A stretch of 64,000 nt of DNA from Nitrospirillum amazonense (GCF_007828045.1 NZ_VITN01000003.1:186001-250000); one strand, 5' to 3'. Shown: positions 47,190-55,340, numbered from the stretch's first letter. Program-made: numbers and translations. Notes: generated from the letters alone by a model not told the origin.

Positions 47190-47410
47190 TGGCTTTCAAG
47201 CGCAAAGGTGTCCGCGTAGGCGCTCGCGTCATGTTCGATGGACGCAACGGCACCTCCCTGGCCACCGGAGTGGATGCCCACGGTAAGCTCCAGTTCGCCC
47301 CTATTGACCAATCTCCAGAGGCCAAATGGGAGCGCATGGAAGCCCGGTTCGCTTGGTTCAGGGAGGACACCGATATCAGGCGCGAGTACCGGGGCGGTGG
47401 TGCCCAATGA
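47189..47410 (+). CDS. small island protein
   Basis: The 73-residue basic protein starts MAFKRKGVRVGARVMFDGRNG. ATG overlaps the nuclease stop (TGATG) and its own stop overlaps the next start (ATGA), so it is translated as part of the vapE cluster. The N-terminal beta-rich part could bind nucleic acid, but no family is recognised. Confidence 0.65.
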   Translation: MAFKRKGVRVGARVMFDGRNGTSLATGVDAHGKLQFAPIDQSPEAKWERMEARFAWFREDTDIRREYRGGGAQ

Positions 47411-47598
47411 TTGACCGCGCTACCGCCTACCGCCGCCACATAGCCGACGCTCTGGCCCACATCCTGGCCCATACACGCGACCTTCCGCCCATCACCGCGT
47501 CCGTTCTCACAGCCATGATGGTGGAGCTTCACGACCGACGCAACGCACCCCGCCCGGCACTGTCATTGGTGTCCGGCATGGCCGACATGGCGGCTTGA
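47407..47598 (+). CDS. small helical island protein
   Basis: The 63-residue protein starts MIDRATAYRRHIADALAHILAHTRD and is predicted helical throughout. It overlaps the preceding gene by 4 bp (ATGA). It is the last gene of the vapE cluster. Function unknown. Confidence 0.6.
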   Translation: MIDRATAYRRHIADALAHILAHTRDLPPITASVLTAMMVELHDRRNAPRPALSLVSGMADMAA

Positions 47599-47603
47599 CG
47601 ATG

Positions 47604-47695
47604 GTGAAAACGACGGGATTTTTCACAGGGAACCGTTGGGAGGAAGCGGCCGGAAACTGGCAGAAACCCTGGACTTTCTGTGCATCCCGTCGTTT
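47604..47695. repeat. overlapping inverted repeats, possible alternative hairpins
   Basis: A local hairpin GTGAAAA (47604-47610) / TTTTCAC (47620-47626) has the loop CGACGGGAT. The same bases, AAACGACGGGAT (47608-47619), also form a perfect 12-bp pair with ATCCCGTCGTTT at 47684-47695. The two pairings cannot coexist. It lies between the vapE cluster and the EVE-HNH gene and could be a terminator or switch. Confidence 0.5.
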
Positions 47696-47723
47696 CCCCT
47701 AGGGGACGCCAGCCCGTCTTAGG

Positions 47724-47749
47724 GATCACAGTTGAATGTTGCTGTGATC
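47724..47749. promoter_or_regulatory. palindromic operator candidate upstream of the EVE-HNH gene
   Basis: GATCACAG (47724-47731) and CTGTGATC (47742-47749) are exact inverted copies, followed at once by TATAAG (47751-47756), a likely -10 element. The position suggests a repressor site. No repressor gene is obvious in the island. Confidence 0.5.
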
Positions 47750-47851
47750 GTATAAGCCATGCAACGTGCCTTCGCCCCGGTGTGCCTGAGTTTCAGGGGG
47801 CCGGGGCGATTACAGCGCAACGGGGTGGGCGCTGCCAAGAACGGGGGAAGT

Positions 47852-49036
47852 ATGACCACGTGGATATTCCAAGCCAATCCAGACCGTTTCGACGTCGATG
47901 GCTTCTTGGCGACCCGACCGACCCGTTTCCGGTGGTCCGCTCAACAGCAGGCCGACCTAATGGCGATAGGCGATGACATCTATCTCTGGCGTGCGAAGGG
48001 GGCACGCGGAGTGGCCGCGATTGTCGCTAAGACCAAGATTGTCGAACTGCCGTCCATCGTCCCGGATGACGAAGCGTCCGTGCCGTTCTGGGCATCCGGC
48101 GAGATCAATGTGGCGGCGCCACGGGTTATGCTGGAATTGCTGCGTGTCGCCACCCCGGACGAGGCGCTGAAGGCGGATTGGTTGAGAGAAGACCCTGTGT
48201 TGCGGACGCTGGGCATTCTCGCGATGCCGAGGGCGACCAACTACCGGGTGACCACGGCGGAAGCCACGCGGCTGGATGCCCTATGGATGAACACGGGGCG
48301 ACCCTGGAATCGTGGCGAGTCCCTGGGTGGGCTGGTGACGTACATCCGAACCAAGGGCGGAGAAATCTCGCGTCAACCGGGTTCGCCGGTTGTGGAGATG
48401 GCGCTTCGGATCGGCCGGGTTCCCACGGGAGTTTATAACAAGGTGATGAACTTCCGGGCGCTGGACCCCACGGACCCCCGTAAGGGCTTGTCTGGTGGCG
48501 GGGTGACGGATCGCCGGGTCTGGGATGAGTTTTTCGACCCTGCCGCACAGCGGATAAACGTTGACGCTGTGGAACGGGAGTTCGCCCGCCTCTGGGGCGA
48601 CACCCACATGGTTCCCGCCAGCGCCAGGGAGGCGCATCAGCAGCTTGAGGACGCATCCCGTGAAGCAGAAGGCTTGGATCTATCCGACCTACTGACGCGT
48701 TACGATGCGCGCCGGAAAGGTCAGAGTTCCGCGAAACCTGCGGTAAGGGCGGTGGAGAGCAGGGCTTATGACCGTGATCCCTATGTGGTCGCCATCACCA
48801 AGAAGCAGGCAGGTCATCGCTGCGAGATTCCGGACTGCCCCCATCCATTGTTCGCGGGGCTGGATGGCCGCCCCTACGTCGAGGTCCATCACATACTGCC
48901 GCTTGCCGAAGGTGGTGTGGACACGCTGGAAAATGCCATCTGTTTATGTCCTGGCCACCATAAGGAGGCCCACTTCGGGCGAGAGGCCAGCAGTCTCCGA
49001 CAGCTATTTCATGAAGTCAGACAGCGGAGGGCCTGA
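47852..49036 (+). CDS. EVE-HNH protein, probable modification-dependent restriction endonuclease
   Basis: The protein has 394 residues. The N-terminal domain (MTTWIFQANPDRFDVDGFL ... DDIYLWRAKGARGVAAIVAK) matches the EVE/PUA-like fold that reads modified bases. The middle region has RIGRVPTGVYNKVMNFRALDP, common in HNH restriction proteins. The C-terminal HNH nuclease has C324/C329 (HRCEIPDCP), VHHILPLAEGG (H346-H347) and ENAICLCPGHHKEAH. The combination suggests cleavage of invading DNA carrying modified bases. GGGGGAAG precedes the ATG. It lies next to attR, a usual place for cargo. Confidence 0.8.
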   Translation: MTTWIFQANPDRFDVDGFLATRPTRFRWSAQQQADLMAIGDDIYLWRAKGARGVAAIVAKTKIVELPSIVPDDEASVPFWASGEINVAAPRVMLELLRVATPDEALKADWLREDPVLRTLGILAMPRATNYRVTTAEATRLDALWMNTGRPWNRGESLGGLVTYIRTKGGEISRQPGSPVVEMALRIGRVPTGVYNKVMNFRALDPTDPRKGLSGGGVTDRRVWDEFFDPAAQRINVDAVEREFARLWGDTHMVPASAREAHQQLEDASREAEGLDLSDLLTRYDARRKGQSSAKPAVRAVESRAYDRDPYVVAITKKQAGHRCEIPDCPHPLFAGLDGRPYVEVHHILPLAEGGVDTLENAICLCPGHHKEAHFGREASSLRQLFHEVRQRRA

Positions 49037-49114
49037 AGTGTCCGGAGCTTCTTCCCGTGGACGCGAACGAATCGGGACAGTGAAGTGTGAGCCGAGCCCC
49101 GTTCGTGCCCGCGC

Positions 49115-49149
49115 CTGGTACACAAGCTGGTACACAGACCTGGTACACA
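49115..49149 (+). repeat. TGGTACACA repeats near attR
   Basis: Three copies of TGGTACACA (49116-49124, 49128-49136, 49141-49149) lie about 50 bp inside attR, in the same orientation as the two copies near attL. The second and third copies with their spacer match the left pair at 22 of 23 positions. Confidence 0.65.
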
Positions 49150-49199
49150 CGGTGTCGCGAAACACCGCTTAAGTACTTGATTTTATTTATGGTGTGGGA

Positions 49200-49219
49200 A
49201 ATGGTGTCCCCGGCGGGAT
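49200..49219. other. right attachment site (attR core) within tRNA-Arg
   Basis: This is the second copy of the 20-mer found at 39426-39445. It covers the 3' end of the tRNA (acceptor stem, CCA and part of the T arm), so integration leaves the tRNA gene intact. Confidence 0.88.
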
Positions 49220-49278
49220 TCGAACCCACGGCCCCAGGATTAGGAATCCTGTGCTCTATCCTGCTGAGCTACGGAGAC
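49202..49278 (-). tRNA. tRNA-Arg (anticodon CCU)
   Basis: The 77-nt gene folds as a normal tRNA. Acceptor GTCTCCG pairs with CGGGGAC (one G-T), discriminator A and CCA are encoded. D arm has GCTC/GAGC, anticodon stem CAGGA/TCCTG holds loop TTCCTAA with anticodon CCT, and the T arm is GTGGG-TTCGAAT-CCCGC. It reads the rare AGG codon. It is the integration site of the island. Confidence 0.95.
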
Positions 49279-49354
49279 GCCGGGGCGGGTTATAGCAGGT
49301 TTGGGCCGGATGCACAGCCCCGGGGCGCGCAGGGCACAGGCGTCCGGAAGTCAA

Positions 49355-49825
49355 TCAGCCGACCAGCAGACTGACGATCAGAACCTCATCCACCAAGGGC
49401 TTGCCCACGGCCTCGTTGGCCACGTCCATGATGCGGCCCTTCAGGGCCTGGACGTCGGCGGTGTTCAGGCGGTTACGGGTCAGGTGGTCGACGGTCAGGG
49501 CTTCGGTCAATTCGCCATTGATGCGGGGCTTCAGGTTGGTGACCAGGTCCACGTCCTCATTCAGATGCTTGCTCATGCGCACGACCAGCATCACCTGCAG
49601 CCGGACGTAGGAGAAGCGGTCCTTCCCCGGCAGCAGCATGGGGTTCATCTTGATCTTGCGCAGCACCTCCGGATCTTCCGACTTCTGGCCGCCGCCCTCG
49701 CCGGCCCAGGCCGCCTGCGGCAGGGCCGCGGCAGCCGCCAGCGCCAGGAGGGCGGCGGCCAGTACCCCGCGCAGCGGGGCGCCGCAGCGGCGGTCACAGG
49801 GCAGGCGTTCGTCGTCGCGGGTCAT
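49355..49825 (-). CDS. exported FliL-like protein
   Basis: The 156-residue protein has an N-terminal hydrophobic signal (GVLAAALLALAAAAALPQAAWA). The mature part has a C-terminal region like FliL: YVRLQVMLVVRMSKHLNEDVDLVTNLKPRINGELTEAL ... LVDEVLIVSLLVG. FliL associates with the flagellar stator, but no flagellar genes are nearby and the match is partial, so it may be a distant relative with another role. Confidence 0.55.
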   Translation of the reverse strand: MTRDDERLPCDRRCGAPLRGVLAAALLALAAAAALPQAAWAGEGGGQKSEDPEVLRKIKMNPMLLPGKDRFSYVRLQVMLVVRMSKHLNEDVDLVTNLKPRINGELTEALTVDHLTRNRLNTADVQALKGRIMDVANEAVGKPLVDEVLIVSLLVG

Positions 49826-50108
49826 TCCGGGGCGAGTTCCTATGGCCAGCCGTGAGGCTGGAACCGGGGTGAATACTGGGACGGCAACGGTTCACGGTTC
49901 AAAACCGGGCGGGTTATTCAGTCTAGCACGGGCGTTCCAGGAGGAAGCCCGAGTCTTATCCCACCTGGTATGCGGGATATTAGGACGCCTTCCTTAAGGC
50001 TTCCTTAGCGGGCGAACCTATCCAAAAGATGTGGATTTGCCCGCCTGTGCCGGTTGTACCGGGCCGCGACTCGGGGAAAAGCTTTCCCGGGGCCGCTCGA
50101 CTATAAAA

Positions 50109-50172
50109 GTCAGGTTGACCTGACACGGAGATCGAGTCATGTATACCTGACAAAACGTCAGGAGATCATGAC
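50109..50172. promoter_or_regulatory. three related palindromes, probable XRE operators
   Basis: GTCAGGT-TG-ACCTGAC (50109-50124) is perfect. GTCATGT-AT-ACCTGAC (50136-50151) and GTCAGGAGATCATGAC (50157-50172) are imperfect versions. Centres are 27 and 21 bp apart. The last overlaps the ribosome site of the membrane protein gene. The regulator encoded in the same operon is the likely ligand. The rest of 49826-50175 shows no gene. Confidence 0.6.
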
Positions 50173-50175
50173 ATC

Positions 50176-50571
50176 ATGTCTGTCGCCGTACTCTTTCCGC
50201 CCGCCTCGCGGCGCTACATTCTCACCTCGGTCATCACCTCGGTCCTTTATGTCGTCTCCATCAAGGCCATCAGCTGGGGCCAATCGCAGCTGGGCGGGCC
50301 CTTGCTGTGGGGGGCGATCCTGGTGCCGGTGGGCTGCATCGCCGTGCAGCTGTGGGCGACGCTAAGGCTTATGACCCAGGTGGATGAATTCATGCGCGCG
50401 CTGCTGGCCCGGCGCTTCATCATCGCAGCCTGCCTGGCCTTCATCGTCGCCAGCGCCTGGGGCTTCCTGGAAACCTTCGCGCGGGTGGACCACCTGCCGG
50501 GCTACATGGTCTACGCCATCTTTTGGATGGCCTTCTGCATCGTCTCGCCCTTCATCCGGAGTACGCGCTGA
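50176..50571 (+). CDS. four-helix membrane protein
   Basis: The 131-residue protein has four hydrophobic segments (ILTSVITSVLYVVSI, LLWGAILVPVGCIAVQLW, FIIAACLAFIVASAWGF, MVYAIFWMAFCIVSPF). It is encoded with an XRE regulator whose start overlaps its stop (TGATG). Such pairs of a small membrane protein and a Cro/CI-like regulator are common, with unknown function. Confidence 0.75.
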   Translation: MSVAVLFPPASRRYILTSVITSVLYVVSIKAISWGQSQLGGPLLWGAILVPVGCIAVQLWATLRLMTQVDEFMRALLARRFIIAACLAFIVASAWGFLETFARVDHLPGYMVYAIFWMAFCIVSPFIRSTR

Positions 50572-50780
50572 TGCGGAACACGTTGAAGGTCCTGCGGGCC
50601 GAGCGCGGTTGGACACAGAACGATCTGGGCGAGCGGCTGGGCGTGTCCCGCCAGGCGGTCAACGCCTTGGAGACGGAAAAGCACGACCCGTCGCTGGACC
50701 TGGCCTACCGTATCGCCGCGCTGTTCGGTCTGCCGGTGGAGGCCATCTTTCACAACCCCCACCGGCCGGCCGGTGCCTGA
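50571..50780 (+). CDS. XRE family transcriptional regulator
   Basis: The 69-residue protein is essentially one helix-turn-helix domain: LRAERGWTQNDLGERLGVSRQAVNALETEKHDPSLDLAYRIAALFGLPVEAIF. It matches the YgzD-like single-domain regulators. It is translationally coupled to the membrane protein and probably binds the three palindromes upstream of the operon. Confidence 0.9.
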   Translation: MRNTLKVLRAERGWTQNDLGERLGVSRQAVNALETEKHDPSLDLAYRIAALFGLPVEAIFHNPHRPAGA

Positions 50781-50786
50781 TCTGAC

Positions 50787-50918
50787 ACCGGCATGAGATT
50801 TTGACTCATGCCGGTATAGGCCCCGACCGGGGACGCCGGAGAGTTCCGGGGAGCCGAAGGCGGACTGGAAATCGAGGACAAGGCAAGCGGTCGGATGGCC
50901 GTGCCCGCCGTTTGAGGG
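50787..50918. repeat. intergenic element, copy B (full)
   Basis: This copy lies between the convergent XRE and pirin genes. Hairpin 1 is ACCGGCATGAG/CTCATGCCGGT (11-bp perfect stem, 50787-50815). Then come ATAGGCC, CCCC/GGGG (50821-50832) and CCGGA/TCCGG (50836-50849). The shared blocks follow: CGGGGAGC, GGCGGACTGGAAA, AAGGCAAGC, CGGATGGCCG, GCCCG and TTGAGGGA, ending just before the pirin stop. Confidence 0.75.
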
Positions 50919-50920
50919 AA

Positions 50921-51772
50921 CTATTCAAAGAGTCCCGCCTGGTAATCGCGGATGGCGGCGATGATATCTTCCCGGGTGTTCATGACGAAGGGGCCATGGG
51001 CCACCACCGGTTCGGCGATGGGCTCGCCATGGCCGAACAGCAGCACCGCATCCTCCCGCGCCGTGATCTCCACCGCGTCGCCCTCCAGGCTCAGTTCCAC
51101 CAGGTGATGGGCGGGGGCGGTGCCGCCAGCCACGGAGACGTCGCCACGCACGACATAGAGGAAGATGGTACGGCCGGCGGCGCCGTCAAAGCGCACGGTG
51201 CCGCCGGCGGCCAAGGTCACCGTGCTCATGAACACGCCGGTAAGCGAGGTGACGGGGCCGCTCCCCCCGCCCCAGGTCCCAGAGATGAGGTTGACGGTGC
51301 CGCGCCCATCGGGGGTGGGCAGGGCCGGTATCGCGTCGCGCTGCAGGCCGGTATAGCCGGGCTCGGCGAACTTCAGCCGCGCCGGCAGGTTCACCCACAG
51401 CTGCAATATCTCCAGCGGCCCGCCCTTGCGGCGGAATTCGGCAGGCGACAGCTCCGAATGCACGACGCCGCGCCCGGCCGTCATCCATTGCACGCCGCCG
51501 GCCCTGATAACGCTTTCATGGCCGGCGCTGTCGGCGTGCGTCAGCTCCCCCTCCAGGATGAAGGTCACCGTCTCGAACCCCCGGTGGGGGTGGGGGCCGA
51601 AGGGCAGGCCGTTATTGTTGGGCGGATAGACCTGCGGCCCATGGTGGTTCAGGAACAGGAAGGGGCTCAGCTGCGGCAGGGCGGGGCCGGGCAGGGGACG
51701 GCGCGTCGTCAGGTCCGCGATGTCGTCGCGATAGGCCGCGTGCAGGCGTTTCAGGGTCTTCAGCGGGCTCAT
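50921..51772 (-). CDS. pirin family protein
   Basis: The 283-residue bicupin has the pirin metal motif HPHRGFETVTFILEGELTH and a third histidine with glutamate in GRGVVHSELS. Bacterial pirins include quercetin 2,3-dioxygenase-like enzymes and regulators. FVMNTREDIIAAIRDYQAG is the typical C-terminus. ATG at 51772 is favoured over 51793. It stands alone. Confidence 0.92.
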   Translation of the reverse strand: MSPLKTLKRLHAAYRDDIADLTTRRPLPGPALPQLSPFLFLNHHGPQVYPPNNNGLPFGPHPHRGFETVTFILEGELTHADSAGHESVIRAGGVQWMTAGRGVVHSELSPAEFRRKGGPLEILQLWVNLPARLKFAEPGYTGLQRDAIPALPTPDGRGTVNLISGTWGGGSGPVTSLTGVFMSTVTLAAGGTVRFDGAAGRTIFLYVVRGDVSVAGGTAPAHHLVELSLEGDAVEITAREDAVLLFGHGEPIAEPVVAHGPFVMNTREDIIAAIRDYQAGLFE

Positions 51773-52009
51773 TGGCCGGTCCTTCCGGGGCAAATCTCAC
51801 GGGGGCGCGGCATCGGCGCGCCCGTCATCGTCCTACGTCTAAGCGGTGGCGGGCTCGCGCGATAGGCCCCTGGGCGGCACAGACCGTTGCCGTTTCGGAA
51901 CGATGGGCCGCATGGATGAGGGGTGGTTTTCGGGTTGACCCCGGCCCGGTCCTGACAGATGGTACCGCTATCATATGATTTATAAGAATCTCCAGGGGGA
52001 ATACGGACC

Positions 52010-54487
52010 ATGAAGACGCGCGGGCAGCCCATGCGGGGCGCCACACCGAAATCCATGCGGAATTACTGGGGCGGCTTGGCCTTCGGCTTGAGTGTCGCGG
52101 CCGTTGCCCTGACCGCGCCCGCCCTGGCGGCCACCCCGGCGAATGACGGCGGTGTGACCGCCCCTGTGGTGGTGGACCAGTCCAACAAGACCCAGGAACA
52201 GACCCTGGTGCTGGAGCCCTATGGCCCCAACATCGTCCGTGTCACCCTCAGCCTGAAGAAGGACGCCGCCCTGGCCGGGCCCGGCTATGGCATTATCCCC
52301 GGCGTCAACCCCGCCGGCTGGACGCAGGGCCAGGATGAGCGTGGCGACACCGTGCTGAAGTCCGGCCAGATGTCGGCCACCATCGTCGGCTGGCACCCGC
52401 CGCCGCATGCCGTGCCGGCGCAGCAGACCGCCGTGGACATTAGCCGCTATTTCGGCGGCACCACCAACGGTGCCCACATCCTGTTCAAGGACGCGGCGGG
52501 CAAGACCATCCTGGACTTCACCGGCTGGTCCATGGGCATTCCCAACTTCAAGGACGGCAACAGCCAGTTGCTGCACGACCGCCGGCCCACGGACGACCCG
52601 TTTTACACCGTGAACGGCGTCTTCGCCTCGCCGGCGGATGAGCATTACTACGGCCTGGGCCAGAACCAGGAGGGCTTCCTGGACCATCGCGGCCATGTGG
52701 TGCGCTGCTGGAACGACTACAACGCCTCGGGCGGGCAGAGCACCTGCGTGCCCTTCATGATCACCAACTACGGCTATGGCCTGCTGTGGGACAACCCGTC
52801 GAAGACGACGATCGAGCCCGGCTTCAACGAGGTCACCCGCTGGACGTCGGAGGTGGGCGACCGCGTCTCCTTCTTCGTCATCGCCGGCAAGACGCCGGAT
52901 GAAATCTACGCCGGCTACCGCCAGCTGACCGGCGCCACCCCCATGCTGCCCAAGTCGGCCTACGGTTACATCCAGTCCAAGCAGCGCTATCGCTCGCAGC
53001 AAGAGGTGCTGGACGTGGCCAAGGGCTATCGCGAGCGCCACATCCCGGCCGACGTGCTGGTGGTGGACTGGTTCTACTACACCATCATGGGCCAGTTCGA
53101 TTTCGTGCCGGAGCTGTGGCCGAACCCCAAGGCCATGAACAAGCAGCTGCACGACATGGGCTTCGAGACCATGATCAGCGTGTGGCCGCGCTTCACCTCC
53201 GACGGCCGCTACTATGACCTGCTGAAGAAGAACGGCTGGTTCCTGAGCCAGGCGGACGGCACGCCCACCAACGGCCTGCCCTATGACAAGGCCGGGTCGG
53301 ACATCGACACCACCAACCCCGATGCCGCCAAGTGGTACTGGAACACCATCCGCGACACCATCCTGAGCCAGGGCTTCGACAGCCTGTGGTCGGATGAGAC
53401 GGAGCCGGATTTGCCACCCAACGGCAGCTACTACCACATCGGGCCGGGCACGAAGTACTTCAACGTCTACCCGCTGTTCCACACCAGCGCGCTCTATGAC
53501 GGCTTCCGCCGCGACTTCAAGGACAAGCGCACCGTCATCCTGTCCCGCGACGCCTATCTGGGCGTGCAGCGCAACGGCGCCATCGTCTGGTCGTCCGACA
53601 TCACCCCCACCTGGGACGCCTTCAAGCGCCAGGTACCCACCGGCCTGGACTTCGCGGCCAGCGGCATCACCTACTGGAGCAACGACACCGGCGGCTGGCA
53701 ATACCTGCCGGAGGAGCACAAGCCCGCCAAGGCGCCGCTGCTGGACCCGACGCCGGCGCGCGGCGTGGTCGGCGGCTATGACGACTATCCCGAGCTGTAC
53801 ACCCGCTGGTTCCAGTACGCGACCTTCCTGCCGGTGCTGCGCACCCACGGCAGCCGGCCGGCCAACGAGATCTGGTCCTATGGGCCCGACGCCCAGGCCA
53901 TCTTGGAAAAGTACGTGAAGCTGCGCTACCAGCTGATCCCGTACATCTACTCCCTGGGCTACAAGACCTATAAGACCGGCGCGCCCTTCCTGCGGGCCCT
54001 GCCGTTGGACTTCCCCAACGACCCGGCCGTGACCGACATGCGCGACGAATACATGTTCGGCCCCGCCTTGCTGGTGGCCCCGGTGACGGAGCAGGGGGCG
54101 ACGACCAGGCAGGTGTATTTGCCGGCGGGCGGCGACTGGTACGACTTCTGGACGGACAAGCGCTACGCCGGCGGCCAGACGGTGACGGCGGCGGCGCCCA
54201 TCGACCGCATCCCGGTGTTTGTGAAGGCGGGGTCCATCCTGCCCCTGGGCTCCCCCATCGAGAACACGCACCAGAAGCAGGCCATCGCGAAGGTGAAGGT
54301 CTATCCGGGCGCCGATGGCCGCTTCACCCTGTTCCAGGACGACGGCTTCACCTACGCCTATGAGCAGGGTGGCGGCAAGGTCACCGAGCTGAGCTGGAGC
54401 GAGGCCGGCCACAGCCTGGGCCACACCGGCGCCAAGGGCTGGAGCGAGCCCGACGCCAAGGTGGTGGAGGTGGTGCAGGCCAAGTAA
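52010..54487 (+). CDS. secreted glycoside hydrolase family 31 enzyme
   Basis: The protein has 825 residues. It has a signal peptide after a basic start (GLAFGLSVAAVALTAPALAA). The GH31 N-terminal beta domain and catalytic barrel follow, with nucleophile D462 (LWSDETEPD) and acid/base D530 (WSSDITPTWD), then ARGVVGGYDDYPELYTRWFQYATFLPVLRTHG. The C-terminal part fits a DUF5110-type beta domain. It should hydrolyse alpha-glucosides or alpha-xylosides in the periplasm or outside. AGGGGGAA precedes the start. Confidence 0.92.
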   Translation: MKTRGQPMRGATPKSMRNYWGGLAFGLSVAAVALTAPALAATPANDGGVTAPVVVDQSNKTQEQTLVLEPYGPNIVRVTLSLKKDAALAGPGYGIIPGVNPAGWTQGQDERGDTVLKSGQMSATIVGWHPPPHAVPAQQTAVDISRYFGGTTNGAHILFKDAAGKTILDFTGWSMGIPNFKDGNSQLLHDRRPTDDPFYTVNGVFASPADEHYYGLGQNQEGFLDHRGHVVRCWNDYNASGGQSTCVPFMITNYGYGLLWDNPSKTTIEPGFNEVTRWTSEVGDRVSFFVIAGKTPDEIYAGYRQLTGATPMLPKSAYGYIQSKQRYRSQQEVLDVAKGYRERHIPADVLVVDWFYYTIMGQFDFVPELWPNPKAMNKQLHDMGFETMISVWPRFTSDGRYYDLLKKNGWFLSQADGTPTNGLPYDKAGSDIDTTNPDAAKWYWNTIRDTILSQGFDSLWSDETEPDLPPNGSYYHIGPGTKYFNVYPLFHTSALYDGFRRDFKDKRTVILSRDAYLGVQRNGAIVWSSDITPTWDAFKRQVPTGLDFAASGITYWSNDTGGWQYLPEEHKPAKAPLLDPTPARGVVGGYDDYPELYTRWFQYATFLPVLRTHGSRPANEIWSYGPDAQAILEKYVKLRYQLIPYIYSLGYKTYKTGAPFLRALPLDFPNDPAVTDMRDEYMFGPALLVAPVTEQGATTRQVYLPAGGDWYDFWTDKRYAGGQTVTAAAPIDRIPVFVKAGSILPLGSPIENTHQKQAIAKVKVYPGADGRFTLFQDDGFTYAYEQGGGKVTELSWSEAGHSLGHTGAKGWSEPDAKVVEVVQAK

Positions 54488-54628
54488 GCGGCCGGCACGT
54501 CAAAGCGTGAGGGAGGGGGCGGACAGGTGGCAGCCGCCCTTTCCTTTGAAGTTGTGACCCGCATCGTTGAAGCGGGGGCGGATTGACGGTTCAATGCCGG
54601 TCCCCCCGCCGACTGATGAGAAGCCCCG

Positions 54629-55336
54629 ATGACCGACTTGTCCGCCTTCCCCATCACCCGCCGCTGGCCGGCCCAGCATCCCGACCGCATCCAGCTCTAT
54701 GGGCTACCCACGCCCAACGGCGTGAAGGTCTCCATCATGCTGGAGGAGACCGGGCTGCCCTATGAGCCGCATCTCGTCAACATCATGCAGAACGAGAGCT
54801 GGACGCCGGAATTCCTGTCGCTGAACCCCAACGGCAAGATCCCGGCCATCATCGACCCCAACGGGCCGGAGGGCGCGCCCATCGCCCTGTTCGAGTCCGG
54901 CGCCATCCTGGTCTATCTGGCGGAAAAGACCGGCAAGTTCCTGCCCGCGGGTGCCACCGCCCGCTATGAGACCCTGCAATGGGTGTTCTTCCAGATGGCG
55001 GCCATCGGTCCCATGTTCGGCCAGGTGGGCTTCTTCCACAAATTCGCCGGCAAGGATTATGAGGATAAGCGTCCGCTGAAGCGCTACGCCGACGAATCCA
55101 AGCGCCTGCTGGGTGTGCTGGAGGGCCGCTTGGCGGACCGCCCCTGGATCATGGGCGATGAGTACACCATCGCCGACATCGCCTGCCTGGGCTGGGTGCG
55201 CAACTTGGTGGGCTTCTACGGCGCCGGCGAACTGGTGGACTACGCCAGCCTCAAGAACGTGCCCGCCTGGCTGGAACGCGGCCTGGCGCGCCCCGCAGTG
55301 CAGCGTGGCCTCGATATTCCGAAGCGGCCGGGGTGA
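54629..55336 (+). CDS. glutathione S-transferase family protein (YfcG/YghU-like)
   Basis: The 235-residue protein has an N-terminal thioredoxin-like domain (LYGLPTPNGVKVSIMLEETGLPYE; LNPNGKIPAIIDP; ALFESGAILVYLAEKTG) and a helical C-terminal domain (YTIADIACLGWVRN). The TPNG stretch at the active site resembles the nu-class disulfide-bond reductases. It probably reduces disulfides or peroxides with glutathione. Confidence 0.92.
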   Translation: MTDLSAFPITRRWPAQHPDRIQLYGLPTPNGVKVSIMLEETGLPYEPHLVNIMQNESWTPEFLSLNPNGKIPAIIDPNGPEGAPIALFESGAILVYLAEKTGKFLPAGATARYETLQWVFFQMAAIGPMFGQVGFFHKFAGKDYEDKRPLKRYADESKRLLGVLEGRLADRPWIMGDEYTIADIACLGWVRNLVGFYGAGELVDYASLKNVPAWLERGLARPAVQRGLDIPKRPG

Positions 55337-55340
55337 GGGG

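Larger units (their letters stand above)
39426..49219. mobile_element. integrated element (phage-satellite-like genomic island) in tRNA-Arg(CCU)
   Basis: A 20-bp direct repeat (39426-39445 and 49200-49219) bounds about 9.8 kb. The right copy is the 3' end of an intact tRNA-Arg gene. A tyrosine integrase lies next to the left copy. Inside are genes for a serine recombinase, VapE, a PD-(D/E)XK nuclease, an EVE-HNH protein and several unknown proteins. No phage structural, packaging or conjugation genes are visible. The element is less GC-rich in places (41.4-44.9 kb). Confidence 0.88.
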
